From assembly GCA_937876315.1 (NCBI GenBank), contig CALEHQ010000043.1, positions 124,001 through 188,000 on the forward strand: a stretch of DNA of 64,000 nucleotides, written 5' to 3'. A program made the position numbers and the translations under genes. Below, in pieces: positions 18,592 to 28,399 of the stretch (positions within the stretch are counted from its first letter, which is position 1; every line of letters starts with the position of its first letter). Origin of the DNA: an uncultured Actinomycetes bacterium. Lineage in GTDB: Bacteria > Actinomycetota > Acidimicrobiia > Acidimicrobiales > Acidimicrobilacustridaceae. The notes beneath the pieces are model-generated. The model saw nothing but the letters and a program-made list of their open reading frames with translations. It did not search any database and had not been told where the DNA came from.

Positions 18592-20546
18592 TTGCCGCTA
18601 CCTGGTCCGTGCAACGCACTTTCGCGAATGGCATCGACAACGCTCGGATCGGCAAGTGTCGTGGTATCGCCAAGCGTGTTGCCGTCGGCGATATCACGAA
18701 GAAGCCGACGCATGATCTTGCCGCTTCGAGTCTTAGGAAGATCGGGAACGATGATCACGCGCTTTGGTCGGGCGGTTGGACCAATCTTGGTTGCGACGTG
18801 CGCACGCAGTTCATCCACTAGCGCATCATCAGCGGTGACTCCCCCACGCAGAATCACATACCCCACAATGGCTTGGCCGGTGAGGTCGTCAGTTGCACCA
18901 ACAACCGCTGCTTCAGCAACAGAAGTGTGGTCGACAAGTGCGCTTTCAACTTCGGTGGTCGAGATGCGATGACCCGAAACGTTCATGACATCGTCGACAC
19001 GACCAAGTAGCCAGATGTAGCCGTCATCATCGATCTTGGCGCCATCGCCTGCGAAATAGCGACCGGGATAGCGGCTCCAGTAGGTGTCTTTGTAACGCTC
19101 AGGGGAGCCCCAAATGCCACGAAGCATCGCTGGCCACGGACGGGTGAGCGTGAGGTAACCACCACCTCGCTCGATGGGATGGCCCTCTTCGTCAACCACT
19201 TCAACGCCGATACCAGGAAGGGCGAAGCACGCAGAACCCGGCTTGAGCGTTGTGACACCAGGAAGCGGCGAAATCATTTGGCCGCCCGTTTCGGTCTGCC
19301 ACCACGTATCGACAATCGGGCAACGATTGCCACCGATGTGTTCGCTGTACCACATCCACGCTTCGGGATTAATGGACTCGCCGACCGAACCGAGTAAACG
19401 CAATGACGAGAGGTCGTGCTTCTGCGGTTCTTGTTCGCCCCACTTCATGAACATACGAATCGCGGTTGGCGCGGTGTAAAGCTGTGTGACCCCGTAGCGC
19501 TCGATGATGTCCCACATGCGATCCTTGCCGGGCGTATCGGGAGTGCCTTCGTACAACACCGACGTCGCGCCATTTACGAGTGGCCCATAGACGATGTAGC
19601 TGTGACCAGTCACCCAACCGATGTCGGCCGAACACCAATAGACATCGGTTTCAGGTTTGAGATCGAAAACGTACTTGTAGGTAAAAGCGACCTGCGTGAG
19701 GTAGCCGCCTGTTGTGTGCATGATGCCCTTGGGCTTTGCCGTTGTGCCCGAGGTGTAGAGCAAATACAACAACTGTTCTGAATCCATCGGTTCCGGCGGA
19801 CATTCGGGCGCTGCGGCGGCCATGAGGTCGTGATACCAGTGATCACGACCATCGACCATGGTGACATCGGAATTGGTGCGTTGTACGACAACGACATCGG
19901 TGACTGTCGGACAAGACTCCACGGCCTCGTCGACGTTCGGCTTCAACAACGAAGCAGCGCCGCGTCGGTAACCTCCGTCGGCAGTGATAATGACTTTGCA
20001 TTCGCCGTCGTGCACGCGATCAATAATCGAGTCGGGTGAGAATCCACCGAAAATCACCGAATGGGCAACACCAATTCGGGTGCAGGCCAACATCGCCACC
20101 GGAAGTTCGGGGATCATCGGCATATAGATGGCGACACGGTCGCCCTTTTCAAGACCAAGACCCTTCAATACATTGGCGAACTTCTTCACCTCGTCGAGAA
20201 GGTTGGCGTAAGTAATGGTGCGTGTATCGCCCGGTTCGCCCTCCCAGTGATAGGCAACGCGGCCACCAATGCCGTTGGCCACGTGGCGATCGAGGCAGTT
20301 CTCGGAAACATTCAGGGTTCCACCAACGAACCACTTGGCCAATGGAAGCTCCCATTCAAGGGTGGTATCGAAATCGGAATTCCAGGTGAGCAGTTCACGG
20401 GCCTGGCGGGCCCAGAAGGCTTCGTAATCGGCGTCAGCCTCGCGATACAGCGAGTCGTCGGACATGAGAGCAGCAGCTTTGAATTCCGGTGAGGGCGGGA
20501 AGATCCGCTCTTCAAAGAAATAGTCCTCGATCGTCGGTTCCGTCAT
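18588..20546 (-). CDS. acs: Acetyl-CoA synthetase (AMP-forming)
   Basis: Activates acetate to acetyl-CoA through acetyl-AMP. The 652-residue length is standard. The N-terminal ACAS region is followed by the P-loop-like [11 protein letters not shown] (about 265-275), the adenylation core [23 protein letters not shown], and the C-terminal hinge [14 protein letters not shown]. Lys610 in [11 protein letters not shown] is the residue that protein acetylation controls in this family. ATG 20546 follows GAGGGGG. It lies 92 bases downstream of midA and overlaps the HAD phosphatase gene. Confidence 0.95.
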   Translation of the reverse strand: MTEPTIEDYFFEERIFPPSPEFKAAALMSDDSLYREADADYEAFWARQARELLTWNSDFDTTLEWELPLAKWFVGGTLNVSENCLDRHVANGIGGRVAYHWEGEPGDTRTITYANLLDEVKKFANVLKGLGLEKGDRVAIYMPMIPELPVAMLACTRIGVAHSVIFGGFSPDSIIDRVHDGECKVIITADGGYRRGAASLLKPNVDEAVESCPTVTDVVVVQRTNSDVTMVDGRDHWYHDLMAAAAPECPPEPMDSEQLLYLLYTSGTTAKPKGIMHTTGGYLTQVAFTYKYVFDLKPETDVYWCSADIGWVTGHSYIVYGPLVNGATSVLYEGTPDTPGKDRMWDIIERYGVTQLYTAPTAIRMFMKWGEQEPQKHDLSSLRLLGSVGESINPEAWMWYSEHIGGNRCPIVDTWWQTETGGQMISPLPGVTTLKPGSACFALPGIGVEVVDEEGHPIERGGGYLTLTRPWPAMLRGIWGSPERYKDTYWSRYPGRYFAGDGAKIDDDGYIWLLGRVDDVMNVSGHRISTTEVESALVDHTSVAEAAVVGATDDLTGQAIVGYVILRGGVTADDALVDELRAHVATKIGPTARPKRVIIVPDLPKTRSGKIMRRLLRDIADGNTLGDTTTLADPSVVDAIRESALHGPGSGK

Positions 20547-20638
20547 TGCATCCCCCTCAAAACATGGCGAAGAGTCGCCGCTTCAACGTCGTGAGCCTAC
20601 CGTTCGATGCGATCTCGATTCGTTGTCGGATCGAGTCG

Positions 20639-21739
20639 TCAGATCGTCCACTCAAGAAAAAGGAAATCGCCGAGGCCCCCGGATTGAAGCAATGACTCGG
20701 CCTCACCGATTCGACTCCGGGCCCGCAGGGCAGTGACATCGGGAGCCGATGCCTTCTCGGTCCAGATCTTGCGACCTTCTTCAACAAGTTGATCAATGCC
20801 TAACCGTTCAAGAACTTGTCGTTGTGTTGCCATGACCGTTGGTGCAACAGCAGCCCCAAGTTGGTCAAGCGCGACATCGGTGGTGATGTCACAGCTTCCA
20901 GGAGCGTCAAGGGGATGCCCACCTCGCTCTTGCCCAACGAAGGTGCGCAACCAACCCATGTCGGGACGAGCCGCGATTTCCGCGGTCGATGCCCCGTAGT
21001 CGATGGCGATCACAACGCCGCGTTCGAGACGGTCGATCGCCGCCGTAAGCCAGAGCACCGCTTGTTCTTGAAGTGGCATCCACTCCCCCACCGCAGCCGA
21101 TGCCAACACCGGGGCAAGCAACGCAGGCACTTCAGTCGGAGCAACCACAAACTCAAGACCATCTTCTGCGTGATGCACGTCGAGACGTTCGAAGTTCCCT
21201 TCACCATCGTGACGAACAATGTTGAAGGCGAGATTGTCCAAAAGCTCATTGGCCAGAATGACGCCAGTAATTCCATACGGTGCAATTGGGCTTGAGGCGA
21301 ACTGCGGGCCTGGGTTGTGGTCGTGTACGAACGAGTCGACAGCCGCGGCATCAAGATCGCCAATCCATCCACCAAGATGCTCCGCGTGCAATGCGCGTTG
21401 CTCGGCGGAACGTTCCACCATCAGGTAGCGAAGAGCCGAGCCGCACTCAGGAGAAGCGAACGCAATGGATCGGGCCAGCGTTCCTGGCCCTGCACCGAAC
21501 TCGACGACCACAAACGATTCGGGTGAACCCAGCGCGAACCACTCCTCGTCGAGCCGGCGAGCGAGTAGCGCACCAAACAACGGGCCAACTTCGGGACTGG
21601 TTAAGAAATCTCCGCGACGACCCGCACGGCCGATAGTCGCGTAAAAACCAATCGACTCGTCATAGAGCGCGATGTCCATGAACTGCGCAAAGGACATCGT
21701 TGTTCCGACCGGGAACCGGGAGCGGAACTCGTTGGACAT
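20639..21739 (-). CDS. MidA/NDUFAF7-family SAM-dependent methyltransferase
   Basis: 366-residue class I methyltransferase of the DUF185 family. The SAM-binding loop is VVEFGAGPGTLARSI (about residues 78-92). The N-terminal segments YDESIGFYATIGRAGRRGDF and LTSPEVGPLFG are the family signature, and NELLDNLAFN follows. The eukaryotic member NDUFAF7 dimethylates an arginine of the 49-kDa complex I subunit (NuoD homologue) during assembly. This gene lies 6 bases after nuoN of set 1, as the last gene of the complex I cluster. That makes a complex I modification role attractive, though unproven. Confidence 0.85.
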   Translation of the reverse strand: MSNEFRSRFPVGTTMSFAQFMDIALYDESIGFYATIGRAGRRGDFLTSPEVGPLFGALLARRLDEEWFALGSPESFVVVEFGAGPGTLARSIAFASPECGSALRYLMVERSAEQRALHAEHLGGWIGDLDAAAVDSFVHDHNPGPQFASSPIAPYGITGVILANELLDNLAFNIVRHDGEGNFERLDVHHAEDGLEFVVAPTEVPALLAPVLASAAVGEWMPLQEQAVLWLTAAIDRLERGVVIAIDYGASTAEIAARPDMGWLRTFVGQERGGHPLDAPGSCDITTDVALDQLGAAVAPTVMATQRQVLERLGIDQLVEEGRKIWTEKASAPDVTALRARSRIGEAESLLQSGGLGDFLFLEWTI

Positions 21740-21745
21740 GTGCGA

Positions 21746-23257
21746 TCAGCGCAGTAGTGAGAACAACGTGACGTGGTCAGTGAAGTGCGTAAGAGCTCCG
21801 GGGAAGACACCCCACACAAGCGTGACGGCCACAGTGATGATGAGGGCGAACGACAACGATGTCGGCACCTTGATCGGCGTGCGATCCCCGTCGGGGGCTT
21901 CGTCCATCCACATCACGCGGATGAGGCGGCCGTAGTAGCCGAATGCGATAACCGAGTTGAGGCCCACAATGACGGCGAGCACATAACCCGACGCGGTTCC
22001 GGCAGAAGCCAATGAACTAAAGATCGAGAGCTTGGCGAACCAACCTGCCGCCGGCGGAATGCCCGCTAGCGAGAACAGGAAGATCGTCATGCACACCGTG
22101 AGAACCGGGGCGTAAGAAAACAATCCGCCGAAACTCGTGATCTCACCTGAGCGCGTCTTACGGGCAACGGCCAGCACGACAGCAAATGCACCGAGATTCA
22201 TGCCGGCGTAGATGAGTAGGTAGACAACGATCGACCGGAGTGCTTCGCTGCCCGTGCCAAGAGTGGCCCCTGCAACCGCAAGTGGAGCGAGGATGTAACC
22301 GGCCTGGGCGATACCGGAGTACGCCAGCATTCGCACCACATTGGTCTGCCGAAGAGCAATGAGATTGCCAACTGTCATGGACAGTGCAGCAAGGGCCCAC
22401 ATAAGCGGTTCCCAAACATCGTGACGACCGTAGAAACCGATGAAAAGCACGTTAAGGATGGCGACGAAGCCAGCAGCCTTTGAAGCAACCGCAAGGAACG
22501 ATGTCACCGGGGTCGGCGCACCCTCGTAGGTATCGGGCGCCCACTGATGGAACGGCACCGCAGACACCTTGAAGGCAAATCCGATGAGCACAAACGCGAT
22601 TCCCAGCGTAATGATCGGCTGCGAAGAAACGTAGGAGCCAAGATCTGCCCCGATGTCGACAAGTAGCGTCGAACCGGTAATGCCGAAGATGAGCGACATG
22701 CCGTACAGGAGAATCGCTGAAGCGAAAACACCCATGAGGTAGTACTTCAAGCCTGCTTCGTTGCTGTTCTGATCGCGCTTTCGCCATGCCGCCAACATGT
22801 ACGCCGGGATGGAAACAAGCTCAAGCGCAATGAAGATGCTGATGAGATCACGAGCCGAGGCCATGACCACCATGCCGAGTACCGACGAAAGTAAGAGCGT
22901 GTAGTACTCGCCCTCGTGGTAGTCGCCCTCTGCGATGTAATTCGTCGAAAGCAGAATCACCACATAGCCGGCAACGAGAAAGAGTGCTTTCAGGACGAGC
23001 GCGTAATTGTCGACAACAAAGCCGCCGCCAAACATGACTCGATCAACACCGTCGTAGGCAAGGGTGGCGATCGGAATCAGAGCCAAAAGCAAACCGATTC
23101 CAGCAACCGACGATGATGCCCACCGTGAGCGCTCACCGGTGAACACGTCGACGAGAATCAACACCACGATGGTCGCGGCCACGATGATTTCGGGCGCGAG
23201 CGCGTGGTAGTCAAGGCTGGGAGCGGTCCAGGCGAAGGTCAGCAACTGGGCGAGCAA
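21746..23257 (-). CDS. nuoN: NADH-quinone oxidoreductase subunit N, set 1
   Basis: Antiporter-like proton-pumping membrane subunit of complex I, 503 residues and about 14 predicted helices. Family features are the conserved ALELVSIPAYMLAAWRKRD (with its glutamate), KVSAVPFHQWAPDTYEGAPT, and the broken-helix lysine region VVRMLAYSGIAQAGYIL. It is the eleventh gene of the nuoABCDHIJKLMN set and starts 4 bases after nuoM. The set 2 paralogue is at 32207-33898 and is clearly diverged. Confidence 0.93.
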   Translation of the reverse strand: MLAQLLTFAWTAPSLDYHALAPEIIVAATIVVLILVDVFTGERSRWASSSVAGIGLLLALIPIATLAYDGVDRVMFGGGFVVDNYALVLKALFLVAGYVVILLSTNYIAEGDYHEGEYYTLLLSSVLGMVVMASARDLISIFIALELVSIPAYMLAAWRKRDQNSNEAGLKYYLMGVFASAILLYGMSLIFGITGSTLLVDIGADLGSYVSSQPIITLGIAFVLIGFAFKVSAVPFHQWAPDTYEGAPTPVTSFLAVASKAAGFVAILNVLFIGFYGRHDVWEPLMWALAALSMTVGNLIALRQTNVVRMLAYSGIAQAGYILAPLAVAGATLGTGSEALRSIVVYLLIYAGMNLGAFAVVLAVARKTRSGEITSFGGLFSYAPVLTVCMTIFLFSLAGIPPAAGWFAKLSIFSSLASAGTASGYVLAVIVGLNSVIAFGYYGRLIRVMWMDEAPDGDRTPIKVPTSLSFALIITVAVTLVWGVFPGALTHFTDHVTLFSLLR

Positions 23258-23261
23258 CGGA

Positions 23262-24821
23262 TCAGCCTCCGAGCCCGTTCACGATCGCGATCGTGCGAGA
23301 TACGGCGCCATCAGTGACCTTGAAGATGATGTTGGGAACAAAGCCCAGCACGACGATGAGAATGAGGATCGGCGTCCATGCCAACCATTCGCTAAACGTG
23401 ACGTCGTGCAGGTGCGGATCCTCTTCGAATTCCTTCGACGGAACACCGAAGCCCACACGCTGATACATCCAGAGCAGGTAGGCGGCAGACAAGACCGTTC
23501 CTATGGCGGCGACCACCATGAGTACACGGAAGAACGCGACGTTGAGGCCAAGACCTGGTTCGTATGCCGCCAGAATCGCCGGGAACTCACCCCAGAAACC
23601 AGCAAGGCCGGGAAGGCCCAGCGAGGCCATCACCGAGAAGCCAAGGATCCAGCCCATATGTGGCATCGACTTGAGCATGCCGCCCAGTCGTGAGATATCG
23701 AGGGTGTGGTAGCGGTCCTTGGTGGAACCAGCGACAAAGAAGAGCATGCCGGTAATAAGACCGTGCGCAACCATGCCGAAGATCGCAGCTTGCAAACCGA
23801 AGGTGGTGAGTGTGGCGATGCCAAGCATCACAAAACCCATATGCGATACCGACGAGAACGCGATGAGTCGCTTCATGTCAGTCTGCGCCAAACAGCACAA
23901 CGCGCCGTAGATGATGCCGATGACAGCAAGCAATCCGATGAACGGTGCCCACTTTTCGGCTGCGCCCGGGAGAATTGGGATTGCGATACGGATGAAGCCG
24001 TAGGTGCCGAGCTTCAGGAGCACCGCAGCGAGGATGACTGAACCAACGGTCGGTGCCTGCGTGTGAGCATCGGGCAACCAGGTGTGGAACGGGAACATCG
24101 GGACCTTGATGCCGAAGCCGATGAACATGCCACCGAAGATCCAAAGGGCTGCACCAGTGGAAATACCGGTCGCGAGTTCCGGGAGGAGACGCACATCAAA
24201 TGAGTGCATCATCTGGCCGTCGATTGAGACCTTGTCGGAGAGGAAATACAACGCAAGGAAGGCAACGATCATGAGTGCCGAGCCAAAGAGCGTGTACAGG
24301 AAGAACTTGAGCGATGCGTACTGACGCTTCTCGCCGCCCCATACGCCAATCATGAAATACATCGGCAGAAGCACAACCTCGAAGAAGACGAAGAACAGAA
24401 TGAGGTCCTGGGCAACGAACGAACCGAGCATGCCGGTTTCGAGGATGAGGATGAGGATGAGGAACGCCTTGGGGTTCCTCGGTTCCGGAAAACGATTCCA
24501 GGAATAGATGATGCAGAGCGGCACGATCAACAGCGTGAGGGCGATCATTGGCAAAGAAATGCCATCGATACCCACGATGTAGCGACTGTTGATGATTGGG
24601 ATCCATGCCATATCAACTACGAACTGCAGGCGACCGCTCGCGTCGTAGTCAAAGTTGGTCATAAGCAAGATGCCGATGAACCCAACCACGAGGCTGGCCG
24701 CAAGCGCGACCACCTTGTGGAACTGCTCTTTGGCTTTGGGCACGACCAACATGGCGAGTGCTCCCACAAGGGGGAGAAACACCAAAAGGCTGATACCCCA
24801 ACTGTTCAGGAAATCTTTCAT
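23262..24821 (-). CDS. nuoM: NADH-quinone oxidoreductase subunit M, set 1
   Basis: Antiporter-like subunit, 519 residues and about 14 helices. It carries FFVFFEVVLLPMYFMIGVWG (the conserved charged TM5 glutamate), KVPMFPFHTWLPDAHTQAPT, and DMKRLIAFSSVSHMGFVMLG, all standard for NuoM. It lies between nuoL and nuoN; the nuoL stop is 17 bases upstream of its ATG. Identification as NuoM rather than NuoL rests on length, motif details and gene order. Confidence 0.93.
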   Translation of the reverse strand: MKDFLNSWGISLLVFLPLVGALAMLVVPKAKEQFHKVVALAASLVVGFIGILLMTNFDYDASGRLQFVVDMAWIPIINSRYIVGIDGISLPMIALTLLIVPLCIIYSWNRFPEPRNPKAFLILILILETGMLGSFVAQDLILFFVFFEVVLLPMYFMIGVWGGEKRQYASLKFFLYTLFGSALMIVAFLALYFLSDKVSIDGQMMHSFDVRLLPELATGISTGAALWIFGGMFIGFGIKVPMFPFHTWLPDAHTQAPTVGSVILAAVLLKLGTYGFIRIAIPILPGAAEKWAPFIGLLAVIGIIYGALCCLAQTDMKRLIAFSSVSHMGFVMLGIATLTTFGLQAAIFGMVAHGLITGMLFFVAGSTKDRYHTLDISRLGGMLKSMPHMGWILGFSVMASLGLPGLAGFWGEFPAILAAYEPGLGLNVAFFRVLMVVAAIGTVLSAAYLLWMYQRVGFGVPSKEFEEDPHLHDVTFSEWLAWTPILILIVVLGFVPNIIFKVTDGAVSRTIAIVNGLGG

Positions 24822-24838
24822 CGAATTGTCCTGGGCTC

Positions 24839-27061
24839 CTAGACGACGAACACGAGTACACCGGCGAGGACTACCGCGCCGGCAAAGAGGATCGAGGCGT
24901 ACTGCTGGACCTTGCCGGTCTGGATCTTCCGAAGCAGCTGACCTGCTCCTTCAGAACCCTGACCAGATCCGTTGACTGCTCCATCGATGATGATCTGGTC
25001 AGCAAAGACATAAACGACGCCGGCGATTTTGCGGGCGCCATTGCCAATGCCGTTCACGACACCATCAATGATGTTTTGGTTAAACCAGTTCGCAGCGCGG
25101 GCAAGGGGGCCCGTTGTGCTTCCGGCGATAACGCCTGTATAGAGATTGTCGAGGTAGTACTTGTTCTCGAGGAACGTGTAACCAGCGTGTGCGATCTTGC
25201 TGCGCGAGGTCAGGCCATGTGGCCCGCGGTTCTTCTCGAAGTACTGGTATGCGACGAACAAGCCACCGGCGGCAAGAATCGTTGACGCAATCGCCAGCCA
25301 CGGAGTGAACGGAGCATGTTGAATAGCCGGGAAGGCAAACGTGGGTTCAACAAAATGCTCGAACCTCGTAGTGAAGCTCCCAGGAAGTTTGAATCCGAAG
25401 AACGACTTGGGAAAGTTTGTGAAGCCCAACACGACTGCGCATCCAGCAAGGATGATGAGCGGAACCGTGATGACCTTCGGTGACTCGTGAGGATGGGCAT
25501 GACCGCGGTACTTGCCCCAGAAGGTCATCCAGTATGCGCGACCCATGTATGCGGCAGTAAGGAACGCCGTGATGAGACCAAAGATCAACATGATCGTGTA
25601 GGCGTTCTCTTGACCGTTCGCAGAGCCAGCGAGAATTTCATCTTTCGACCAGAAGCCGGCCAGCGGGAAGATGCCAGCGAGCGCGAGTGTCGCAACCAGG
25701 AAGGTGGCGTGCGTGACCGGCATCTTCTTACGAAGACCACCCATTTCGCGCATATCAAAGCTGTGATGACACGCATGGGCCACCGAACCGGCGCCAAGGA
25801 ACAAACACGCCTTGAAGAACGCATGCGTGAAGAGATGGAACACGCCAGCGGTCCAAGCTCCGACACCCAAAGCCATGACCATGTACCCGAGCTGCGAAAT
25901 GGTCGAGTACGCCAACACCTTCTTGAGATCGGTCTGAACGAAAGCGAGCAGACCCCCAATGATGGTGGTGAACCCACCGATAAAGGCGACGTAATGGAAC
26001 GTGCTACTTCCGATTGCGAGACCAGAGAAGAACACCCCATAAAGGCGAGCGATCAGATACACACCGGCAACAACCATGGTTGCCGCGTGGATGAGTGCCG
26101 ACACCGGAGTTGGTCCTGCCATGGCATCGGGCAACCATGTATGTAACGGAAACTGGCCCGACTTCGATGTGACGCCGCCAAAGAGACACAAGGCGCCGAT
26201 GAGAAGGAGCGCGGTGTTCGCGTTTCCTGACAAGGCGTATTCGTTGAGGTGAAGAACGTTGAAGCTGCTGCCCCCCGCCGCGAAGAACGTGATGATCACA
26301 CCGAGAATGAGACCGATATCGCCTACACGGTTTGTTAGGAACGCCTTGAGTGCTGCATCGGTGTTCTTCTTTTCTTCCCACCAATGGCCGATTAGTCCAA
26401 ACGAACAGACTCCGACTAGCTCCCAGCCCACCAGCATCTGCAGCGTGTTCGAACTGAGCACATAGAAGAGCATCGATGCGGTGAACAGAGAAAGGAACGC
26501 GTAGTAATGCGTAAAGCGCACATCGCCGCGCAAGTACTCGGTTGAGTAGATGTGCACGAGCAAAGAAATGATGCAGACGGTGATGAGCATCATTGCGGCG
26601 AGGCCGTCAACAAGCGTGCCCATCTCGAACTGCAAGCCACCGATCTGGAACCAAGTGACTGTGCGGACAACCGGCGGGACACTTTCGTGCTCGCCTCCGT
26701 AGGCTCCCGCCTCCGAGGCATGGCTCTCGCCCGACGCACTCTGTGAGTCAGTCGCAACTGTTTCGCCAGAATCCTTTGTGGCGGCGTTGATCTCTTCGCC
26801 GATGGTTTTGCCCGTCTGAGGGGTGAGACCATTCGCTTGGACGATCTCGGCAGCAAGCGCAGCGCCGGTAGGCGGGTTATTGACGCGATTGATCCAGTTG
26901 CCGGCGACGACGACGGAAAGGATGAGGCAGATTGACACTGAGGCGATACCAATGCCCGCAGTCACTCTGGTGCCCCAGCGCTTGCCAAAGAAAAGGATGA
27001 CCAGGAACGACGCCGCCATGAGAGCGGGGATGATCCAGACCTTGTCGATGATGTTGAACAC
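24839..27061 (-). CDS. nuoL: NADH-quinone oxidoreductase subunit L, set 1
   Basis: Distal proton-pumping subunit with the long lateral helix at its C-terminus, 740 residues. Motifs include WELVGVCSFGLIGHWWEEKK, FPLHTWLPDAMAGPTPVSAL and DLKKVLAYSTISQLGYMVMA. An unusually long polar loop (roughly residues 58-138, rich in Ser, Glu, Ala and Gly) lies between the first two helices and accounts for much of the extra length relative to set 2 (658 residues). It follows nuoK by 5 bases. Confidence 0.93.
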   Translation of the reverse strand: MFNIIDKVWIIPALMAASFLVILFFGKRWGTRVTAGIGIASVSICLILSVVVAGNWINRVNNPPTGAALAAEIVQANGLTPQTGKTIGEEINAATKDSGETVATDSQSASGESHASEAGAYGGEHESVPPVVRTVTWFQIGGLQFEMGTLVDGLAAMMLITVCIISLLVHIYSTEYLRGDVRFTHYYAFLSLFTASMLFYVLSSNTLQMLVGWELVGVCSFGLIGHWWEEKKNTDAALKAFLTNRVGDIGLILGVIITFFAAGGSSFNVLHLNEYALSGNANTALLLIGALCLFGGVTSKSGQFPLHTWLPDAMAGPTPVSALIHAATMVVAGVYLIARLYGVFFSGLAIGSSTFHYVAFIGGFTTIIGGLLAFVQTDLKKVLAYSTISQLGYMVMALGVGAWTAGVFHLFTHAFFKACLFLGAGSVAHACHHSFDMREMGGLRKKMPVTHATFLVATLALAGIFPLAGFWSKDEILAGSANGQENAYTIMLIFGLITAFLTAAYMGRAYWMTFWGKYRGHAHPHESPKVITVPLIILAGCAVVLGFTNFPKSFFGFKLPGSFTTRFEHFVEPTFAFPAIQHAPFTPWLAIASTILAAGGLFVAYQYFEKNRGPHGLTSRSKIAHAGYTFLENKYYLDNLYTGVIAGSTTGPLARAANWFNQNIIDGVVNGIGNGARKIAGVVYVFADQIIIDGAVNGSGQGSEGAGQLLRKIQTGKVQQYASILFAGAVVLAGVLVFVV

Positions 27062-27066
27062 GACGA

Positions 27067-27381
27067 TCAGCCCTTCAGCATGTCGACATCATCGATATTG
27101 ATGCTTTGTCGGTTCCGATAGATGAGCAAGACAAGTGCGAGGCCGACGCCAACCTCGGCGGCGGCAACGGCGATGACGAAGAGCGCGAACACCTGACCAG
27201 TGACGTTGGCCATGTCGTTGACATGCCAGTAGGCACCGAAAGCGACAAGGTTGATGTTCACCGAATTGAGAATGAGTTCGATCGACATGAGAACGAGTAC
27301 GCCGTTCTTGCGAGCGAGCACTCCGTAGACGCCGATGCAGAAAAGAATGGCGGCGAGGAGGAGGAACTGGTTGAGAAACAT
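27067..27381 (-). CDS. nuoK: NADH-quinone oxidoreductase subunit K, set 1
   Basis: Small three-helix membrane subunit in the proton channel region of complex I, 104 residues. The pattern GVYGVLARKNGVLVLMSIEL, ILNSVNINLVAF and FVIAVAAAEVGVGLALVLL contains the two conserved membrane glutamates of the family. Its ATG shares one base with the nuoJ stop (TGATG overlap), showing translational coupling. Order and length match NuoK. Confidence 0.95.
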   Translation of the reverse strand: MFLNQFLLLAAILFCIGVYGVLARKNGVLVLMSIELILNSVNINLVAFGAYWHVNDMANVTGQVFALFVIAVAAAEVGVGLALVLLIYRNRQSINIDDVDMLKG

Positions 27382-27890
27382 CAGTCACGCCTCGCAATCA
27401 CAATTGCGCCGATAAGCGCAGCGAGCAGAAGCACTGACAGCACTTCAAACGGAAGGAGGTACGTGGAGAAAATGGAATCGCTCACCTCGGCGGTGCGTTG
27501 CACCGTCAGGTCTCCGAACTCAGTGTCCTTGAAACCGTCGATGAGCGAGTAACTCATGAGGCCGAACAGAGCCAACCCGATACCTGCACCGATGAACTTC
27601 GCTGACTTCTTGTTGTCGAGGTCATCGTCAGTGCCGGTCTTGGCTCGGGTGAGCATGATGCCGAACAAAAACAACACGATGATTGCGCCGAGGTAGACGA
27701 GTACCTGCGTGATGGCAACAAATTCTGCGGCGAGAAGGATGAACTGGGCCGCAGCGCCAGAAAGCACAAGCACCAGCCACAATGCTGCGTGCATGACGTT
27801 CTTTGTTGTCACGACACGGATCGCACCGAACACCATCATCACAGCGATGATGTAAAACGCGATGTTTTGAGCAACAAGAAGGGCGAGCAT
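27381..27890 (-). CDS. nuoJ: NADH-quinone oxidoreductase subunit J, set 1
   Basis: Five-helix membrane subunit of complex I, 169 residues. The N-terminal IIAVMMVFGAIRVVTTKNVM, then AALWLVLVLSGAAAQFILLA and QVLVYLGAIIVLFLFGIMLT are diagnostic of NuoJ; the last is the pi-bulge TM3 that gates quinone-coupled proton movement in known structures. Start and stop codons overlap those of nuoI and nuoK by one base each. The shorter C-terminus compared with set 2 (200 residues) is the main difference. Confidence 0.94.
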   Translation of the reverse strand: MLALLVAQNIAFYIIAVMMVFGAIRVVTTKNVMHAALWLVLVLSGAAAQFILLAAEFVAITQVLVYLGAIIVLFLFGIMLTRAKTGTDDDLDNKKSAKFIGAGIGLALFGLMSYSLIDGFKDTEFGDLTVQRTAEVSDSIFSTYLLPFEVLSVLLLAALIGAIVIARRD

Positions 27891-28399
27891 CAGCGCGGCA
27901 CCTTCTTGACTTTGGCATCGGCGCCAGCCTCGTAGGGCTCAAATTCGGGGACGGTCTGCATCCACTGATCGAGACGGCTCTTGTCGTGGAGGAGATCGGC
28001 AATACGGACTTCGGAATACTCGTGCTCGGGGCTCCAGAACAGCGCATCGAATGGACAGACCTCGACGCAAATGCCGCAGTACATGCACAACGAGAAATCG
28101 ATATCGAAGCGATCAAGTTCGTTCTTTTGGCGCGGCTTACCGCCTTCGCGGCGAGGCGGTGCGAGGTACTTGTGTGCCTCGATGAAGATGCACCAATCGG
28201 GACATTCGCGAGCACACAACATGCACGATGTGCAGTTCTCTTCGTGCAGCGCGATAACACCACGGGCACGCGGAGCAACTTCCTCACGCTCGTGCGGATA
28301 GCGAGTGGTCTGCGGACCGTCCTTGAGGGTCTTGACCATTTCACCGAACGTGACGCCAAGACCCTTAATGAGTCCGGGAACCTTGGGCTTGGGGGGCAT
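27890..28399 (-). CDS. nuoI: NADH-quinone oxidoreductase subunit I, set 1 (two 4Fe-4S)
   Basis: Peripheral-arm ferredoxin-like subunit carrying clusters N6a and N6b. The 169 residues contain [15 protein letters not shown] and [12 protein letters not shown], two complete four-cysteine sets. The N-terminal [20 protein letters not shown] is the membrane-contact segment. It overlaps nuoH and nuoJ by one base each. Unlike the set 2 NuoI it lacks a His-rich C-terminal tail. Confidence 0.95.
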   Translation of the reverse strand: MPPKPKVPGLIKGLGVTFGEMVKTLKDGPQTTRYPHEREEVAPRARGVIALHEENCTSCMLCARECPDWCIFIEAHKYLAPPRREGGKPRQKNELDRFDIDFSLCMYCGICVEVCPFDALFWSPEHEYSEVRIADLLHDKSRLDQWMQTVPEFEPYEAGADAKVKKVPR

